A program made the position numbers and the translations under genes. Positions 15,125-28,379 of a stretch of 64,000 nucleotides of DNA are shown one piece after another. Positions within the stretch are counted from its first letter, which is position 1, and every line of letters starts with the position of its first letter. Origin of the DNA: Pempheris klunzingeri (taxonomy: Eukaryota > Chordata > Actinopteri > Acropomatiformes > Pempheridae); contig NC_092014.1 in assembly GCF_042242105.1 (NCBI RefSeq), positions 1,361,374-1,425,373 on the forward strand, in the 5' to 3' direction. The notes under the pieces were generated by a model. That model ran no database searches. It had not been told where the DNA came from and saw only the letters and a list, made by a program, of their open reading frames with translations.

Positions 15125-15473
15125 TCAGTCATCAGTCATTAGCTGCAGCTGCTCCTGATCTGCACTCAGACCCGTAAATGACCACAAAATGAGTTGGACA
15201 AACAACAGTTGGACAGTTTTGGACGCTGACGGCTGAACTGTGGTGATAAATAACTGTTAGAACTCGGAGAAGTTTAAATCATTAATGTCTGAAATATGTT
15301 TCCCGGCGGCTCCTCACATGTAAACAAAATGGAGAAGACGGAGAGTGACGGCGGGAAAACCAGGAAGCGGCTAACTGACACTAAAATAAACACACGATAT
15401 ATTAAAAAATACATGATAAATGCGTTAAAGACAACCTTTTATATTCACAAAAATCGTAAAAGTTTACCGATAC

Positions 15474-15620
15474 CTCTCTGCGCTTCTGCCACACGTGTTT
15501 TCCCGGCATGCACCTCTGCCGTGACCTCCGCCTCTTCCCGCCCCTTTGAGTTACGGCGAGCGAAAAGGGACAAACGGAGGAAAACGCGCAACGACAATAG
15601 AGGAACTTTAGAAATCAGTT
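15474..15620 (-). promoter_or_regulatory. Putative esf1 promoter and 5' UTR exon
   Basis: On the minus strand a GC-box-like GGGGCGGG, an ACACGTGTGG element and then a donor (GCAGAGAG followed by GTATCGG, exon edge 15474) occur in order. This would supply the 5' UTR exon required by the acceptor at 13146 in front of the esf1 start. It is inference from position and composition only. Confidence 0.35.
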
Positions 15621-15659
15621 TATGGCAGACAGAACTTCTGAAATACGACCTTTGCTCTG

Positions 15660-16400
15660 CCTGTTAATTATTATAATATATATATTAAATCAACTTCACA
15701 TTGTTTGTATCTAAGACCAAATAGTTTTAATATTATTACATTTTCTCTAATTAATAAATACTCATTTACAAATAACAAAAACAAACTACTGTATTTTGTG
15801 GAAACAGCCAATAATAAGTTAAATTAATTTATATTTTTCAGTGAGGCATTATCTAATATTTTTATTAGTGTAATGCCTTCAGGCTAGTTATTTTCTAATG
15901 TAGTAGGTATAACTAGTAACAAGAGACATTTTGTGGTTCTAGCTTTTCTAATTCATTATTCTATTTAATGTGAGACATTTCCTTTTTTTTCTGTCATACC
16001 GACCTGAAATTCAGAAACATTTATGATGATAATAATAATGATAATAATAATAGTAATGAGAATAATGTTAGTAGTAGTAATTATTCATTTATTTATCTTA
16101 TGTTCCATCTTGTTTTTAATGTTTTTGTGTTTATTTTATGTCTATTTAATGTGGTCATGTCATTTCAAAGGAGCTGTACATAAAGCATTATTACTATTAT
16201 TATTGTTATACTACTACTACTACTAATAATAATAATAATAAATATGATAATAATATATTATTTAAATATAATAATAAATATTATAATTATTATTGTCATA
16301 TACATAATTAAAACAAACAACCATGAGATGAACCACAGTTAATAATCATTATTTATTAAAGTAGTACTTCAGTATTTATTCAGAAGTGTCATTAGTACCT
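15660..16400. other. AT-rich spacer between esf1 and ndufaf5
   Basis: Simple AT-rich DNA with ATAATAATA and ACTACTACT runs (16020-16060, 16195-16245). I see no gene in it. Confidence 0.6.
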
Positions 16401-16584
16401 GAGGTTTGTAGTTCTGAGTCCGGATCCAGACTGGCATCCAGTTCCACAGTTTCCAGTCAGCCTAACAGGATCCAGTTCCGTGTTTTCCTCCCGGAGGTCA
16501 CCCAGAGGAGGACAGGAAGTGTCTCATAACACCTCCATGTGATCCGGAGAGTCTGTGCTGTGATCGGGACCCTGAAGCAGCACC

Positions 16585-19500
16585 ATGAGGACCGGGGTGG
16601 CCCTCAGAGTCCTGCAGAGGCTTCAGGGAGCCGGATCCGCTCCCGCTGGCTGGGCGGCAGGCTGCAGCGGGAGCCGGATCCGGTCCCCCTGCTGCTGCTG
16701 CTGCTGCGGAGCCCAGACCGGGTCACCGCGGCGGGCTGAGCCCCGCAGAGGGCTCTCCGCGTCGGCCAGGGGAACCATGAACGTGTTCAACAGGGAGATG
16801 AAGAAGAGGCAGAAGAACTGGGCCGCGGGCCTGCAGGACGGACACCAGTACGACTACCTGAGGGACGAGGTACGAGCACAGACTCTCTAGTGTCCAGCAG
16901 GGGGCGACTCCACTGGCTCCAAACAGGAAGTGTGATTGGATGGAAGTCAATGAGGAGACTTGTCTCCTGGTTTATCAGCTCAGTGAACAGTTTCTGCTCT
17001 CAGTCTCTAGTTTACTGTCTTCTTCAGTTCATTTAGTTTATTTAAGTTATGGTCCATTTAGAGGACATCACACTTCTGGCTGCAAAAATCCAAGATGGCG
17101 ACGCCCAGAGAGCCAAACTTGAGGCTTCAAAACTGCAGTGGACGAACCAATAGGTGTCGTCCCCAAACTAATAAACAGGTGTCAGCACAGGTAGATGTGC
17201 AGAGTTATGCAGTGCGTTCAAACAGCATGAGGGGAATAACAGATACAGACAGGTGGAATAGTGCAATGAGGTAAAATCAATCAAATGTTCACTGTCAGAA
17301 GGCTGTTGTATAAAAACAGGTTCAACTAATAATGTGTGACTGTGAGCTGCAGGTTGGCGGTCGGGTGGCAGATCGGGTCTATGACATCGCCAGGTGAGTG
17401 TTCTGATGTGTCCCACAGGTATGTACGCAGGGTTCACTGTCCGGCTTTTCTTCTGCTTCCTTCTCCAACGCTGTGCCCTCCTCCTGTCTCCCCTCAGGAC
17501 GTTTCCTCTGGCTCTGGACGTCGGCGGGGGAAGAAGCCACATCGCACAGCATTTAAGCAAGGTAGGCTCTGTCCCATTATTCCCATTCATTGTAGCTCAG
17601 GGCTAACAGGAAGTTAGCAGTTAGCTCAGGGCTAACAGGAAGTTAGCAGTTAGCTCAGGGCTAACAGGAAGTTAGCTGGATCAGCAGACCTGAGATGCTA
17701 GCCCTCCACGCTCCATGGGCCCAACGATGCGGAAGATCCAGGTACTTTTATACCCAGGAAGTCAAACTTTTTGACTTCATGCGCCACAGAGCCTCCATCT
17801 TTACACATCCATGAGTAAGACTGTTTAATATCTGACTATCTGACATTCATTATTTTAGATTTCTAGGCCATATATCTTCATCTTTATTGCATTTATACCG
17901 TTAATTGCTGCCACACCATGTGGCCTAAGGTGTATATTCAGTTTTTACATACAATAAGTCAGTTCAAAGTGCTTTACATGAAGCATTAAAAGGACGTTTA
18001 AACACAAAACAATAGAAGATGAACACAAGCTGAAATAGAACAAGACAAATAGAGAATTATAAGAAGAACCTCCTGTGAAGGTAAACGTCTCTTCAGGCTT
18101 CTCGGACGTTGAGCTGACTTTGCCTGTTGGTGTTTCAGGACGTGGTGGAGCGTTTGTTCCTGACCGACACCTCCGAGAAAACTCTGGTGAGTGTTGGAGC
18201 TAAACGTAGACTCTGTAAAGTCTGTTAGTAGATGAACGGATGGATCCAGGTGGAGGTGATGACAGACACGCCAACATTAGAGACGCTGTGTTTACCTCCA
18301 CTGATTGGTGGTGCTGATAAGCGTCTGTTTTCGTGGCTCTGATCTTCAGGAACTGAGGCGACAGAGCGAGATCCCGACTCACTGCGTCGTCGCCGACGAA
18401 GAGTTTCTGCCGTTTAAAGAAAACACCTTCGACCTGGTGGTCAGCAGCTTGAGGTGAGTGACGTTATTAGTATTTCTCACACCCCCTTTTTACATCAAAC
18501 ATGTTTCAGCATGTGGTGAAAGTTTCCCTTAGAAGTGGTTTCAGTGTTTATGAGGTTTTCACATATCTGAACAATTCAACATGAAAATATGCCTGAAAAT
18601 CAAATCAAATAATAATAATAAAACATAACCAATGAACATATCACATTTCCTATTTATGTGGTCTCACTTTAAAGCTCCTCTCTGTTCATATCCTGGTATC
18701 TGATCACACCTGATCACAGTAGGTCCACTAAAAGAGCTTGTTTGATCCACTGACAGGCTCAGAGTGTTATTCTAAGTGTGTGACAGCATCATGGAAAGGA
18801 TCCCTACAGAGAGAGACCTGGAAGATCCTTTTGGTTTAACCACAAACAGCACACACACCAGACTACATTCACTAAAACAGGGATTTTAGAGAACAGGACA
18901 CAGGAGCTGCTGCTCTGCTGCTGCCTCCATCAGTCAGAGTGTGTTTTTGTGGGGCTGATTTAAAGGGCTAGTTCAGATTCAACACAATATTTGTGTAACA
19001 CACAATGACACAAGCAATCTAACCAACCAAGGCAGCAGTGAAGCGGCATCAGGACATCAGGATATATAAGTTTAAAAGTACTGGAGTCGTTCCTAAACCA
19101 CCTCAGTCACCGGCAGTCCAGTTCCTTTCTAATTAAATGATGATTTAATTATTAATGCTGAATTGAATTGAACTGAATTGTCAAGTGTCACATCTGTAGC
19201 GGAGTATTTTCCTTACGTTTCCTTGTATTTCAGTAAATACTTGAGGAACTAGTCTGGTGATGGCGGTCGCAGCACCACTTCTGTCGTAGCTCACGTTTTA
19301 AGGTTTCCTGTATCCAGTCTCACCTGTTGTTCCCTCTCCTTCCAGTCTGCACTGGATAAACGACCTGCCCGGAGCCCTCAGACAGGTGAGAGTGGGATTG
19401 TTTGTCTGATGATCTCCCACAGGAGGTCGTAGGTTCCTGCGTTTCGAAATCAGTTGGTCACACGATGCGACATTTAGTCACATCTAGTCGTCGTTTATTT

Positions 19501-22023
19501 GCGGTGATAAAAAGACATCCTTTTAGCAAAAAGCCCTTCAGTTGATGGTTCTGTGTTCAGCCTGCGAGGCTCACGTGGGTTAGCTCACCTGCTGACACCG
19601 TCGTCACATGAAGCTCCTGTCCTGCATGTGTGGATGGGAGCAGGAAGTGAGACTGAGGGAAACCTGCAGCACTGAGTTCCACCTCATGACGTAGAAAGAA
19701 GAGAGCTGGTGTGAGTGAAAGCAGCGGTTTGATAACTAACAAGCTAATCAAAAGAATGGCTGGAAAATTCAGACATAAGGGATTCGTACATGAGTCCGTG
19801 CAGAGGTTCAGCAGGCTGGAGCACAATCGTATAAACGTAAGACGAACAGCCGTTAGCAGCTTTAGCTCCTGCTCGCTGTGCTGACTGGACGTCTGAGCTT
19901 CCTGCTGCTGAATCAGTCTGTCGCTGAGCTGCAGCTCTAATTTCGGAGGCCCTTCCTCCGCCACTCTCGTGTGACTAGCTCGCTAGCTTTAGCCTGGTGG
20001 ATCACTCAGGCCATTTATTACCGTCCTCTGACGGCCACAGACTGAAATGAGAGTCTCAGTAAATATTAAAACTTGTAAAATAAGTTGCGTACCTGCCTTT
20101 AAGCCCACTGACGGCCCTCCTCCTCCGCTCAGATCCACCAGGTGCTGAAGCCCGACGGGGTGTTCATCGGGGCCATGGTGGGCGGGGAGACCCTGTACGA
20201 GCTGCGCTGTTCCCTCCAGCTCGCCGAGACCGAGAGGGAGGGCGGATTCTCCCCCCACATCTCCCCCTACACCGCCGTCACCGACCTGGGCAACCTGCTG
20301 GGCCAGGCCGGCTTCAGCATGCTCACTGTGGTGAGAAACACAGCAGCACGAAGCTTCTTCCCTTCATCTGGTGGATCTAGTTTCATATCTGCAATAAACA
20401 AAAGATAAAAACACAGAATTAGATGAAAGATGACTAATATGTAATTATACACTGTATGTAATGATCTGTTTAACTCACTGCAGCAGAAATGGAGATTGAA
20501 TCTGAATTAAATATATTTTAAAACTTACTCTATGAAATAAATGTGCTGCAGAGACGACAACTAGATAAATGATTGGTGACTATGTGGGCATGTATCCATA
20601 GAGACAATAAAAACCTGCACTTTAGCTGCAATGGAAATACACTGAGACTGAAATACGAGATACTGTCTCTCTGTTTCAGGACATCGATGAAGTTCAGGTT
20701 CACTATCCAGGAATCATTGAAGTCATGACGGATTTACAAGGTATGAACTGAAACCTGGGCCATATATGTACGTATTTTGGTGTCTAAATGACTGGAAGGT
20801 ACAAAACAACATTGTCTGACAGCATCATGGAAAGGATCCCTACAGAGAGAGACCTGGAAGATCCTTTTGGTTTAACCACAAACAGCACACACACCAGACT
20901 ACATTCACTAAAACAGGGATTTTAGAGAACAGGACACAGGAGCTGCTGCCTCCATCAGTCAGTGTGTTTGTGTTGTTGTTTGTTCCACAAACATGAGGTT
21001 GGATCCAAACTGAACCTTTAAAAAACACCAAAGTCACACAGTAACACAGACACTCTGACTGATGGAGGCAGCAGCAGAGCAGCAGCTCCTGTGTCCTGTT
21101 CTCTAAAATCCCTGTTTTAGTGAATGTAGTCTGGTGTGTGTGCTGTTTGTGGTTAAACCAAAAGGATCTTCCAGGTCTCTCTCTGTAGGGATCCTTTCCA
21201 TGATGCTGTCACACACTTAGAATAACACTCTGAGCCTGTCAGTGGATCAAACAAGCTCTTTTAGTGGACCTACTGTGATCAGGTGCAGTTGTCCCAAAGG
21301 ATCTGGCTGAGGTGATCTACTGGACCAGTTCCTACACTTTTACTACCTACCAGTCACTCACTAGACAGAAAGCTATTAATTTTCTGAACCCTTTTACATT
21401 TTTTAAACTTTTTATTGACACTCCAGAGATTGTGATGAACTCTTTTGTGTTAATTCCACTAGACTAAAATATGTTTAATTAAAAACGTGGCAGATGAATC
21501 CTGAATCTAAAATGTTTTTCATGTCTGATTTGCTCCCCTCTGTGTCCGTGTGCTGCAGGTATGGGGGAGAGCAACTGTGCCTGGAACAGGAGATCACTGC
21601 TGCACAGAGACACCATATTGGCAGCAGCTGCTATTTATAAAGGTGAGAGAGCTGCTTCACAACACTCCTATGAGGAAGCATACAGCAACCAATTTATTCC
21701 TCATTTTGGTGTCACGGCTGCCACTTCAGAATATATTTCTGATACTTCTCTTTTCTGATATCTGATGCTGCTCATGACTCTTGAATCTTTAATGTTGAAC
21801 TCCTGAATCGTTGGGTCTCTCTCTAATTAAAGAGTTTGTTCTAGACCTGCTCTTTATGCAAAGCGTCTGGAGATAACACCGTGATGAACTGGTGCTGTGT
21901 AAATAAAGACTGACTGAGCTCATCTTTTGTTCACCATCAAACTGACACAAACCTAAAATAGGCACATTTCTGTCAGTGCTCGGACTTTTATCTTCCTCTT
22001 CCCTAAACACAAGCTGCAGTCCT

Positions 22024-22079
<56 letters not shown>

Positions 22080-23509
22080 CACTTGTTTCTCTGTTTGCGT
22101 GATGTCATCTTCATGGCCTGCTGTAGCTTAGCACGAAGACGGGGAGCAGAAGATCAGCTTTGCTCCATGGAAAGTTAAAGCACAGAGATAAAACCTCTCA
22201 GCTCCCAAAATGTTGAACTGTTTCTTTATCTGCAGCTGGATGGCTTGTTGGCCGCTGGTTATTCTTATTATTTATAACGTCTGTTGGTTTGAAAATGTTT
22301 CAGAGATGTACGGCAGTGAGGACGGGTCCATCCCTGCCACCTTCGAGATCCTCTACATGATTGGCTGGAAGCCTCATGACTCTCAGGTGAGTCAAGAGTC
22401 CTGCAGAAATAAATAAGCTGTGAATACAGGATCAGCACGGTGCTCGAGGTTCTTGTCTATTTTATATTTTACTCAGTTTTTTGGTACCGACTGTTTTTCA
22501 ACTGAGTTCAACTGTGTATTAAACAGTCTGGACAGGATTATTATGTTCCTTTAAAAGGAGAATCTGGGCTCTATCTGTCCACATCCTGGTGTGTGAGTGA
22601 CTGGTAGGTAGTAAAAGTGTTGGAACTGGTCCAGTAGATCACCTCAGCCAGCAGACACCAAACGGGCTGCAATGGCTGCAACGTGATCCTTTGGGACAAC
22701 TGCACCTGATCACAGTAGGTCCACTAAAAGAGCTTGTTTGATCCACTGACAGGCTCAGAGTGTTATTCTAAGTGTGTGACAGCATCATGGAAAGGATCCC
22801 TACAGAGAGAGACCTGGAAGATCCTTTTGGTTTAACCACAAACAGCACACACACCAGACTACATTCACTAAAACAGGGATTTTAGCTCGTAGAACACAGA
22901 ACTTTGTGTGACTGGAGCTGTTGGTCTACCGCTGCCCCCAATCAGCTCTTTGTTTGTGTTATTGTGTGACTTTGGTGTTTTGAAGGTTCAGTTTGGATCC
23001 AATACAGTACTTGTGTAATACACAATAACACAAACAGCAGCAGAACCAGACCAGCAACTCCCATGTTCTTCAAGCTAAAATCCCTGTTTTAGTGAATGTA
23101 GTCTGGTGTGTGTGCAGAGAGCGATATAACGGCTGTTTGTGTGGTTTGGTGGCTGCTGGCTGAGGTGATCTACTGGACCAGTTCCAACACTTTTACTACC
23201 TACCAGTGACACTTTTCTGCACCAAGTACTTATACTTTTAACACTTTAACTTGTGCTAAAAACCTTATTAGTTTCTTTCTGTTTATTCTAAATAACCAGG
23301 AACATGACAGTGAAGCACAATCAGACACCACTGCTGGGTTTTATCCATCAGATCCTGGAGCACAGGAGACATTTTTGTACAGAAAACTGGATGAACCGTT
23401 TAAATGTTGTCGTTTGTTTCAGGCCAAACCAGCGAAGCGAGGCTCGGCCACCGCGTCGTTTGGGGATTTATCAAAGATCAGCCAGCCAACCGACACAAAC
23501 AAGCCATAG
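16585..23509 (+). CDS. ndufaf5: NDUFAF5, complex I assembly arginine hydroxylase
   Basis: Eleven exons join in phase: 16585-16869, 17353-17393, 17498-17561, 18139-18186, 18350-18453, 19346-19385, 20133-20330, 20680-20740, 21559-21642, 22304-22386 and 23423-23509 (TAG), giving 364 residues (human 345). NDUFAF5 is a mitochondrial matrix SAM-dependent methyltransferase-fold enzyme that hydroxylates an arginine of NDUFS7 during early complex I assembly. The N terminus (ATG in CACCATGAGG) is Arg-rich and poor in acidic residues, like a mitochondrial presequence. [17 protein letters not shown] begins the conserved part. [12 protein letters not shown] is the SAM-binding motif [19 protein letters not shown] motif III-like, and [14 protein letters not shown] follows. 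Short exons of 40 and 41 nt are kept in phase. Introns carry several foldback repeat copies. Confidence 0.96.
16885..17130 (+). repeat. AAGATGGCGAC repeat family copy
   Basis: Starts near GTGTCCAGCAGGGGGCGACT and runs through AAGTCAATGAGGAG and CAAGATGGCGACGCC. The same order occurs at 53340-53660. It lies in the first ndufaf5 intron. The class is not known. Confidence 0.6.
17595..17680 (+). repeat. Short tandem repeat, about 31-bp unit
   Basis: Three near-identical units each contain TAGCTCAGGGCTAACAGGAA followed by GTTAGC, in an ndufaf5 intron. Confidence 0.85.
18705..19060. repeat. Foldback repeat family, copy 7
   Basis: Left arm and core from GATCACAGTAGGTCCACTAA to CTGCTGCCTCCATCAGTCAG, truncated before the right arm, in ndufaf5 intron 18454-19345. 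Confidence 0.7.
20810..21365. repeat. Foldback repeat family, copy 8
   Basis: Both arms are present in inverted orientation: AACAGGGATTTTAGAGAACA near 20915 and its complement near 21100, extending to CACTTTTACTACCTACCAGT. It lies in ndufaf5 intron 20741-21558. Confidence 0.8.
22027..22077 (+). repeat. CA microsatellite
   Basis: About 25 CA units in ndufaf5 intron 21643-22303. Confidence 0.9.
22595..23215. repeat. Foldback repeat family, most complete copy 9
   Basis: Begins TGACTGGTAGGTAGTAAAAG and ends CTTTTACTACCTACCAGTGA. Both terminal inverted arms are intact over at least 50 bases, with the asymmetric core between. This copy defines the element as about 615 bp. Confidence 0.85.
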
Positions 23510-23633
23510 GAGCATCTGAGGCGAGCCACAGCTGGCACACTGCAGACTGTACATACGATATTTTATTTAAACAGCCGTGTTTTGTAGCTGGGTGTAAAGT
23601 ATGTAGGCGATGAGATGTGATGTTATTCTCTGG

Positions 23634-23639
23634 AATAAA
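23634..23639 (+). terminator. Poly(A) signal, ndufaf5
   Basis: AATAAA lies 125 bases after the ndufaf5 stop, in TCTGGAATAAAGTTG. Confidence 0.6.
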
Positions 23640-23934
23640 GTTGAGCCGTGAAAACAGCGTCGATACAACATCCTCTTTCTACTCAAAAATAAAGGTTGAC
23701 TCATATTCCCAGAAGGGTTGGGGGGGGGCTAGCAGAGCTGTAATGCTGCAGAGGACACATGGAGAGAAAACTAACTCTGGGATGGATGAACGTTTTGCTC
23801 AGACATCAGGGTGAAGTGTGATAAAGCCGCTCTGAAACAGATCCTGTGCACCTAAAAGCCTCTGTAGTCTTGTGTGTTAGCGATGTAATCGATTAGCTGT
23901 CAAATGTTAAATTGATTCAGGCTCAGATTGTTAA

Positions 23935-24305
23935 TCTGAGTGTGTGACAGCATCATGGAAAGGATCCCTACAGAGAGAGACCTGGAAGATCCTTTTGGTT
24001 TAACCACAAACAGCACACACACCAGACTACATTCACTAAAACAGGGATTTTAGAGAACAGGACACAGGAGCTGCTGCTCTGCTGCTGCCTCCATCAGTAA
24101 GTCTGTTTGTGTTACTGCGTGACTTTGGTCTTTTAAACTAAGAATCAGTTTGGATCTAATATAATAATTGTGTAACTCACAATAACAAACAAATGTATTG
24201 ATGGAGGCAGCAGCAGAGCAGCAGCTCCTGTGTCCTGTTCTCTAAAATCCCTGTTTTAGTGAATGTAGTCTGGTGTGTGTGCAGAGAGCGATAGAACGGC
24301 TCAAG
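23935..24305. repeat. Foldback repeat family, copy 10
   Basis: Inner arms and core are present, with the outer arms lost. It lies between ndufaf5 and the Ig receptor gene and is the last copy before a copy-free stretch that reaches about 50.0 kb. Confidence 0.75.
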
Positions 24306-24835
24306 TTCTGCATCACAAATACTTGGTGCCTTTTATACTTTGATTACATTTTACTGATACAAACCTCTGTAGTTTTACTTCACTAAACTCTAACTGCAGG
24401 ACTTTCAAACCACTGGTTAACACGTTAACCCGTCTGTGTTACAGCTCCAGTGTGCACAGACACAGTTACAGTATCAGAGGAATATCCCACAGTACATCAA
24501 CACAGAAAGTCCCAATTTCAGGCAAACTGGGTGGAAAAGAAATGGTGCGACGCGTCCTGCACAGCTCCAGAGCTCCAGTGAAAGCAGCTGGGAGTTTATC
24601 TAACAAGTAAAAGACATAATTCAACATCAACTGGGTGCACACACGGCGACAAAACACACAGTTGTGTTCAATAATAAGTGATTACAAGTGTTGACTTCCT
24701 GGGTGTGATGTGAGTTACCACAGAAACAGTATGTTCCACTTCCAGCCACAACTATATTAGTCATAACTTCCTCTGGGTTAAAAGAGGACGGCGTGCTGGT
24801 GGTGTCTCAGAGAACAGAGTCCGCAGGCTGCAGAG

Positions 24836-26772
24836 ATGCTGCTCCACCTCTGCTTTCTCCTCACTGGGTGCGTCTGTCACGGCTCTGCTGGTAAGAACGT
24901 CTGATTCTAACATCTATTTTATGGGAATTATTCGTCGTTCATTTGCCAGAACAAACTGCTTTGTGACAAATGGTGTGTGGATAAAGAGCAGCCACCAGCC
25001 ACAGAGGGGGGAGGGTTTAACCCCCCCAGAGGAGGACGGACTGCTTGTTATGTGGCCTTCAGGTGACACTGAGAACGAGGTTTGTTTGACGAGGACGCAA
25101 CAGGAGTCCTCTCTTGTGAAATTTCCTCCATTTCTGCTGATTTCTTTTGGCTGGATGACGATGAAAAATGTCGTAAATGTTTTATGGAGGGAACTTTTTT
25201 TTTTATTGCAGATTTTCTCTGCCAGGCTTCAGGAAAGAAAGCAGAATATTTAGTCTGAGCTGTAAAAAAAAAGAACCTGTAACTTGGTAATTCAATGAAA
25301 AGTGTGTAAATGTTTCAGCAGCCACTGTTACTGCAGCTGTAATTCTGGTGCTGCACACATCATCTACTTCATCATCTCCTGAGGATCTAAACACTCAAAT
25401 ACGTTCATGTATTTATCCAGTTTTAGTAAAAGGACACAGATCTCGTGAATTATTCTAATTATTTCCATCAGTAACGAAGTAATCAGACGGTCCAGATCAT
25501 TAAGAGGATAAAAACGTGATGGAAGCCTGATTAAACATCTCCAATCGCTGGAGTGTTAAAGAAAACCCCATGAGGTCGAAACTTTATGGGTATGAACTGA
25601 AATAAAATGACACTGAATGTTTAGTATTTTAACCATTTATTAGACTATTTATCTTCTTCTGCAGCAGACGAAGATGATGGTAGCCACAACAGAATCGAAG
25701 AAACAGAGATAAAAAAAAAGAAAAATGTAAAAATAAAATACAAATATATAAAATATAATCCAAAATATACAAAAAGCCAATTAAAACACATTTTACCAGG
25801 AGGAGTTCGTCCTGCCTTATTGCTGAGCAGTTATTACTTTTATTGAGCCTACAGCACCTCCTGCTGACACCATCAGGCTCCAACTCTTCCCAACTAACTA
25901 AAAACTCAATATTCACTTCACACCATTTAGGTTCTGCTTTCGTCTTATTGCATTTAAAAAAAACAAAGATATAGTTAACCTCTAAAGACCTGGGGTACAC
26001 ATGCATGGACATCACATGTTGGGTTATATTACCATAGTAGTTAATTCTGCTTAGCTGGGGCCGTATGGACATGCATGTGGGAACAATTGTTGATATTTCA
26101 TATTGTTTTTTGCACCGTGATTTTCAAAACATGTTTTGTATGTGTTCTAAATACAAAAGCAGTCAGGAAAAAAAACCTGCTATGTTCAGGGTGGAAATAA
26201 AGAGTTCTGCACAAAGGTGACTTTATTGTGTTTTCTGGACATTAAGACTGATTGTCCACATATGTGGACATAATGTTTCTCTAAAACTACACCATGTAAA
26301 AAGATGATGCTTAGGTTTTATACTTATCAGGGTCCAATAAGCCCAAATAGCAAGGAGAAATAAAAAATGCATATCAAACAAGAGCTCAGGTCTGAAGAGG
26401 TTAAAACAGAGTATAAAATGTTAGATTTGGTTACATTGCTCTCATACTTATTGATTGGTTTCATGTTCCACCACCTTTGTTATCTGATCAACACTCCTTC
26501 CTACTACATCTTAATCAATACATTATATTCACATCATGTGCTGCCTGAGTATTGTTTAGACCAGACATGTCAAACTCAACGATACAATCATATCCGGCCG
26601 CGAGATCATTTCATGTGACTATTAACGACGGCCCGTCGGTAAACAGCACTCCCATCTCTAATACTACAAATCCCACAATGCACTGAACAGCTGCCGCGCT
26701 AGTCCGACCTGTGCAGCAGGTATAATAAAAACCTGTGAGTGTGTTTGTGGAGCTGATGGAGCCGTAATAAAA

Positions 26773-26825
<53 letters not shown>

Positions 26826-28379
26826 ATAAAGACGACACTATGAGACAAAACATGAGGATAAGTAGAAAAAAGAAAATAATAATTACATGTATTTTATACA
26901 TGTAGTTTGTCTGTTTAAAATAATATTTCAGAATAAAATATATATTATTATATTATATCCTACAATAAAATAATCACTTTTAGACTCTTCAATAAATGTT
27001 GAGCCGGTTTAGACCCTGTTTTAAATGTTGGCCCCTTCTTTGATTGAGTTTGACCCCAGTTTCAGAATAATGTGTCACCTATTGTTGCTTCTGACTTTTC
27101 AGACGTCCCCACAGTGACGGTGCTGCAGAGCGCCGTGGCCACGCTGCCCTGCCCTCACGCACAGGGACGTATCACATGGAGCCGCTGGTCAGCCACCGGT
27201 GAAAAGGTGATTCTGGTCTCGGTGGAAAACGGCATCGAGCAGAGAGACGACAGACGCTACGGCTCCCTGGCAGACGGCTCCCTGGTCATAACAGGTGTTT
27301 TAACTAGAAACTCTGATACTGCGACAAAATGTCTTCAATAATAAGAAGTTTAAATCATTAAGTGTCTCATGTGTTTCTCAGACGTTGTTCAGGTCAGTGT
27401 GAGCTGACAGACCGGAGTCTCCTCTAGTGTTTTAAGAAGCAGATGTAATATCTTGACTGTAAGAAACACAAAGTTCTTGTTTTATAAACTTATTCCTGCG
27501 CAGACAAACGCTGACGGCTGGTGGAGACTGACGCACGGACCTCAGCGTCCAATCAAACAATGGTTATGTGTGACACTGTGATGCTCTGCCCTTTAAAATC
27601 TGTTGGAAAACCCAGTTCTTGGCTCCTCTGACCAGAACCAGTCATGAGCCCGGCGCTGCCTGAACCCCAGCGTTGGATTTCACCTGTGAATCTGAATTAA
27701 AGGCTCTTCTGAGACCGACTGAACCGTCCGGCTGATGAAGGGAATAATCTCTGCCGTCCATTAAAGAATGCGGGTGTGTTTCTTCACAGGTGTGACGCCC
27801 GCTGACACCACCATGTATCTCTGTAATGACAGAAAAACGGCGTATCTGGAGGTGACGACAGACGCCAACATGGTGGCCCCCAAAGCTGGACACGTACCAG
27901 CCACACCAAGAGACGCTGGACGGGGTTTTGGCCAGACGGGGGTCAGCGCGGGCGCCTGGAAGGTTCCCGTCGGTGTCGTCGTGGGTGCTGCGACGTTGGT
28001 GCTTTTGGCCGCCGTGACCCTGAGACTCTGCCTGAAGAGGAGAGCGGACAGAAGCACAGACTCGGGCAAAGCCGTGACCCACGAGGGGATTTACGAGGAG
28101 ATCCGAGCTGGCGAGGAGCCGCCGAGCGGCGAGCCTGCTGTCGAGAGTCCTTATTACTGGACGAGCGTCTGTGAAACACCGAGAGGCTCCACGGCAGCAG
28201 ATGACAACCTGTACAGCACCGTGAGCCAGCTGAGAACCAAAGGACGCCGCCATCAGGAGTGTGTGTACTACCTCGCCCAAAACCCTCCACAGGCAGGAAA
28301 CACCAGCGACCGACCACTTCTCAGTGTTGGTGCCTCTGGAAGTGCTGCTGAACAAACCCTGGAGTCTTTCCCCAGATAA
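24836..28379 (+). CDS. Single Ig-domain type I membrane receptor, unnamed
   Basis: Three exons join in phase: 24836-24890, 27103-27294 and 27790-28379 (TAA), giving 278 residues. I cannot name the family member. Residues 1-18 (MLLHLCFLLTGCVCHGSA) form a signal peptide. Residues about 19-105 form one V-like Ig domain with Cys35 (TLPCPH), Trp44 (ITWSR) and Cys94 (DTTMYLC). A short stalk precedes a transmembrane helix at about 142-164 (VPVGVVVGAATLVLLAAVTL), followed by KRR. The tail of about 110 residues holds Tyr in EGIYEEI, SPYYWTSV, DNLYSTV and ECVYYLA. Two fit YxxI/V SH2-type contexts, but none is a textbook ITIM because position -2 is Gly or Asn. The Ig domain is split by an intron just before the DxxxYxC strand. 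The neighbouring NLR suggests an immune setting, by inference only. Confidence 0.75.
24891..25974. other. Ig receptor intron 1, left part
   Basis: No coding exon or recognised repeat is seen. Open frames such as 24921-25253 lack splice context. Confidence 0.5.
25979..26400. mobile_element. piggyBac-like MITE
   Basis: Flanked by TTAA at 25975-25978 and 26401-26404, the exact target site of piggyBac elements. The ends are imperfect inverted repeats (CCTCTAAAGACCT at left; AGGTCTGAAGAGG at right). The interior is non-coding. It lies in intron 1 of the Ig receptor gene. Confidence 0.65.
26565..27055. mobile_element. Degenerate hAT-like element
   Basis: The left end CAGACATGTCAAACTCAA and right end TTGAGTTTGACCCCAGT are the common fish hAT terminal pattern with several substitutions. 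An AT dinucleotide run (26774-26823) lies inside. No clean 8-bp duplication was found. Confidence 0.35.
26774..26823. repeat. AT microsatellite
   Basis: About 25 TA units. Confidence 0.9.

Noticed and set aside
15296-15667. 123-codon open frame on the + strand between esf1 and ndufaf5
   Set aside because: No domain, no splice partners, and it overlaps the likely esf1 promoter and 5' UTR exon; composition looks non-coding.
17168-17590. 140-codon minus-strand frame within ndufaf5
   Set aside because: It overlaps two ndufaf5 exons on the other strand and has no protein signature.
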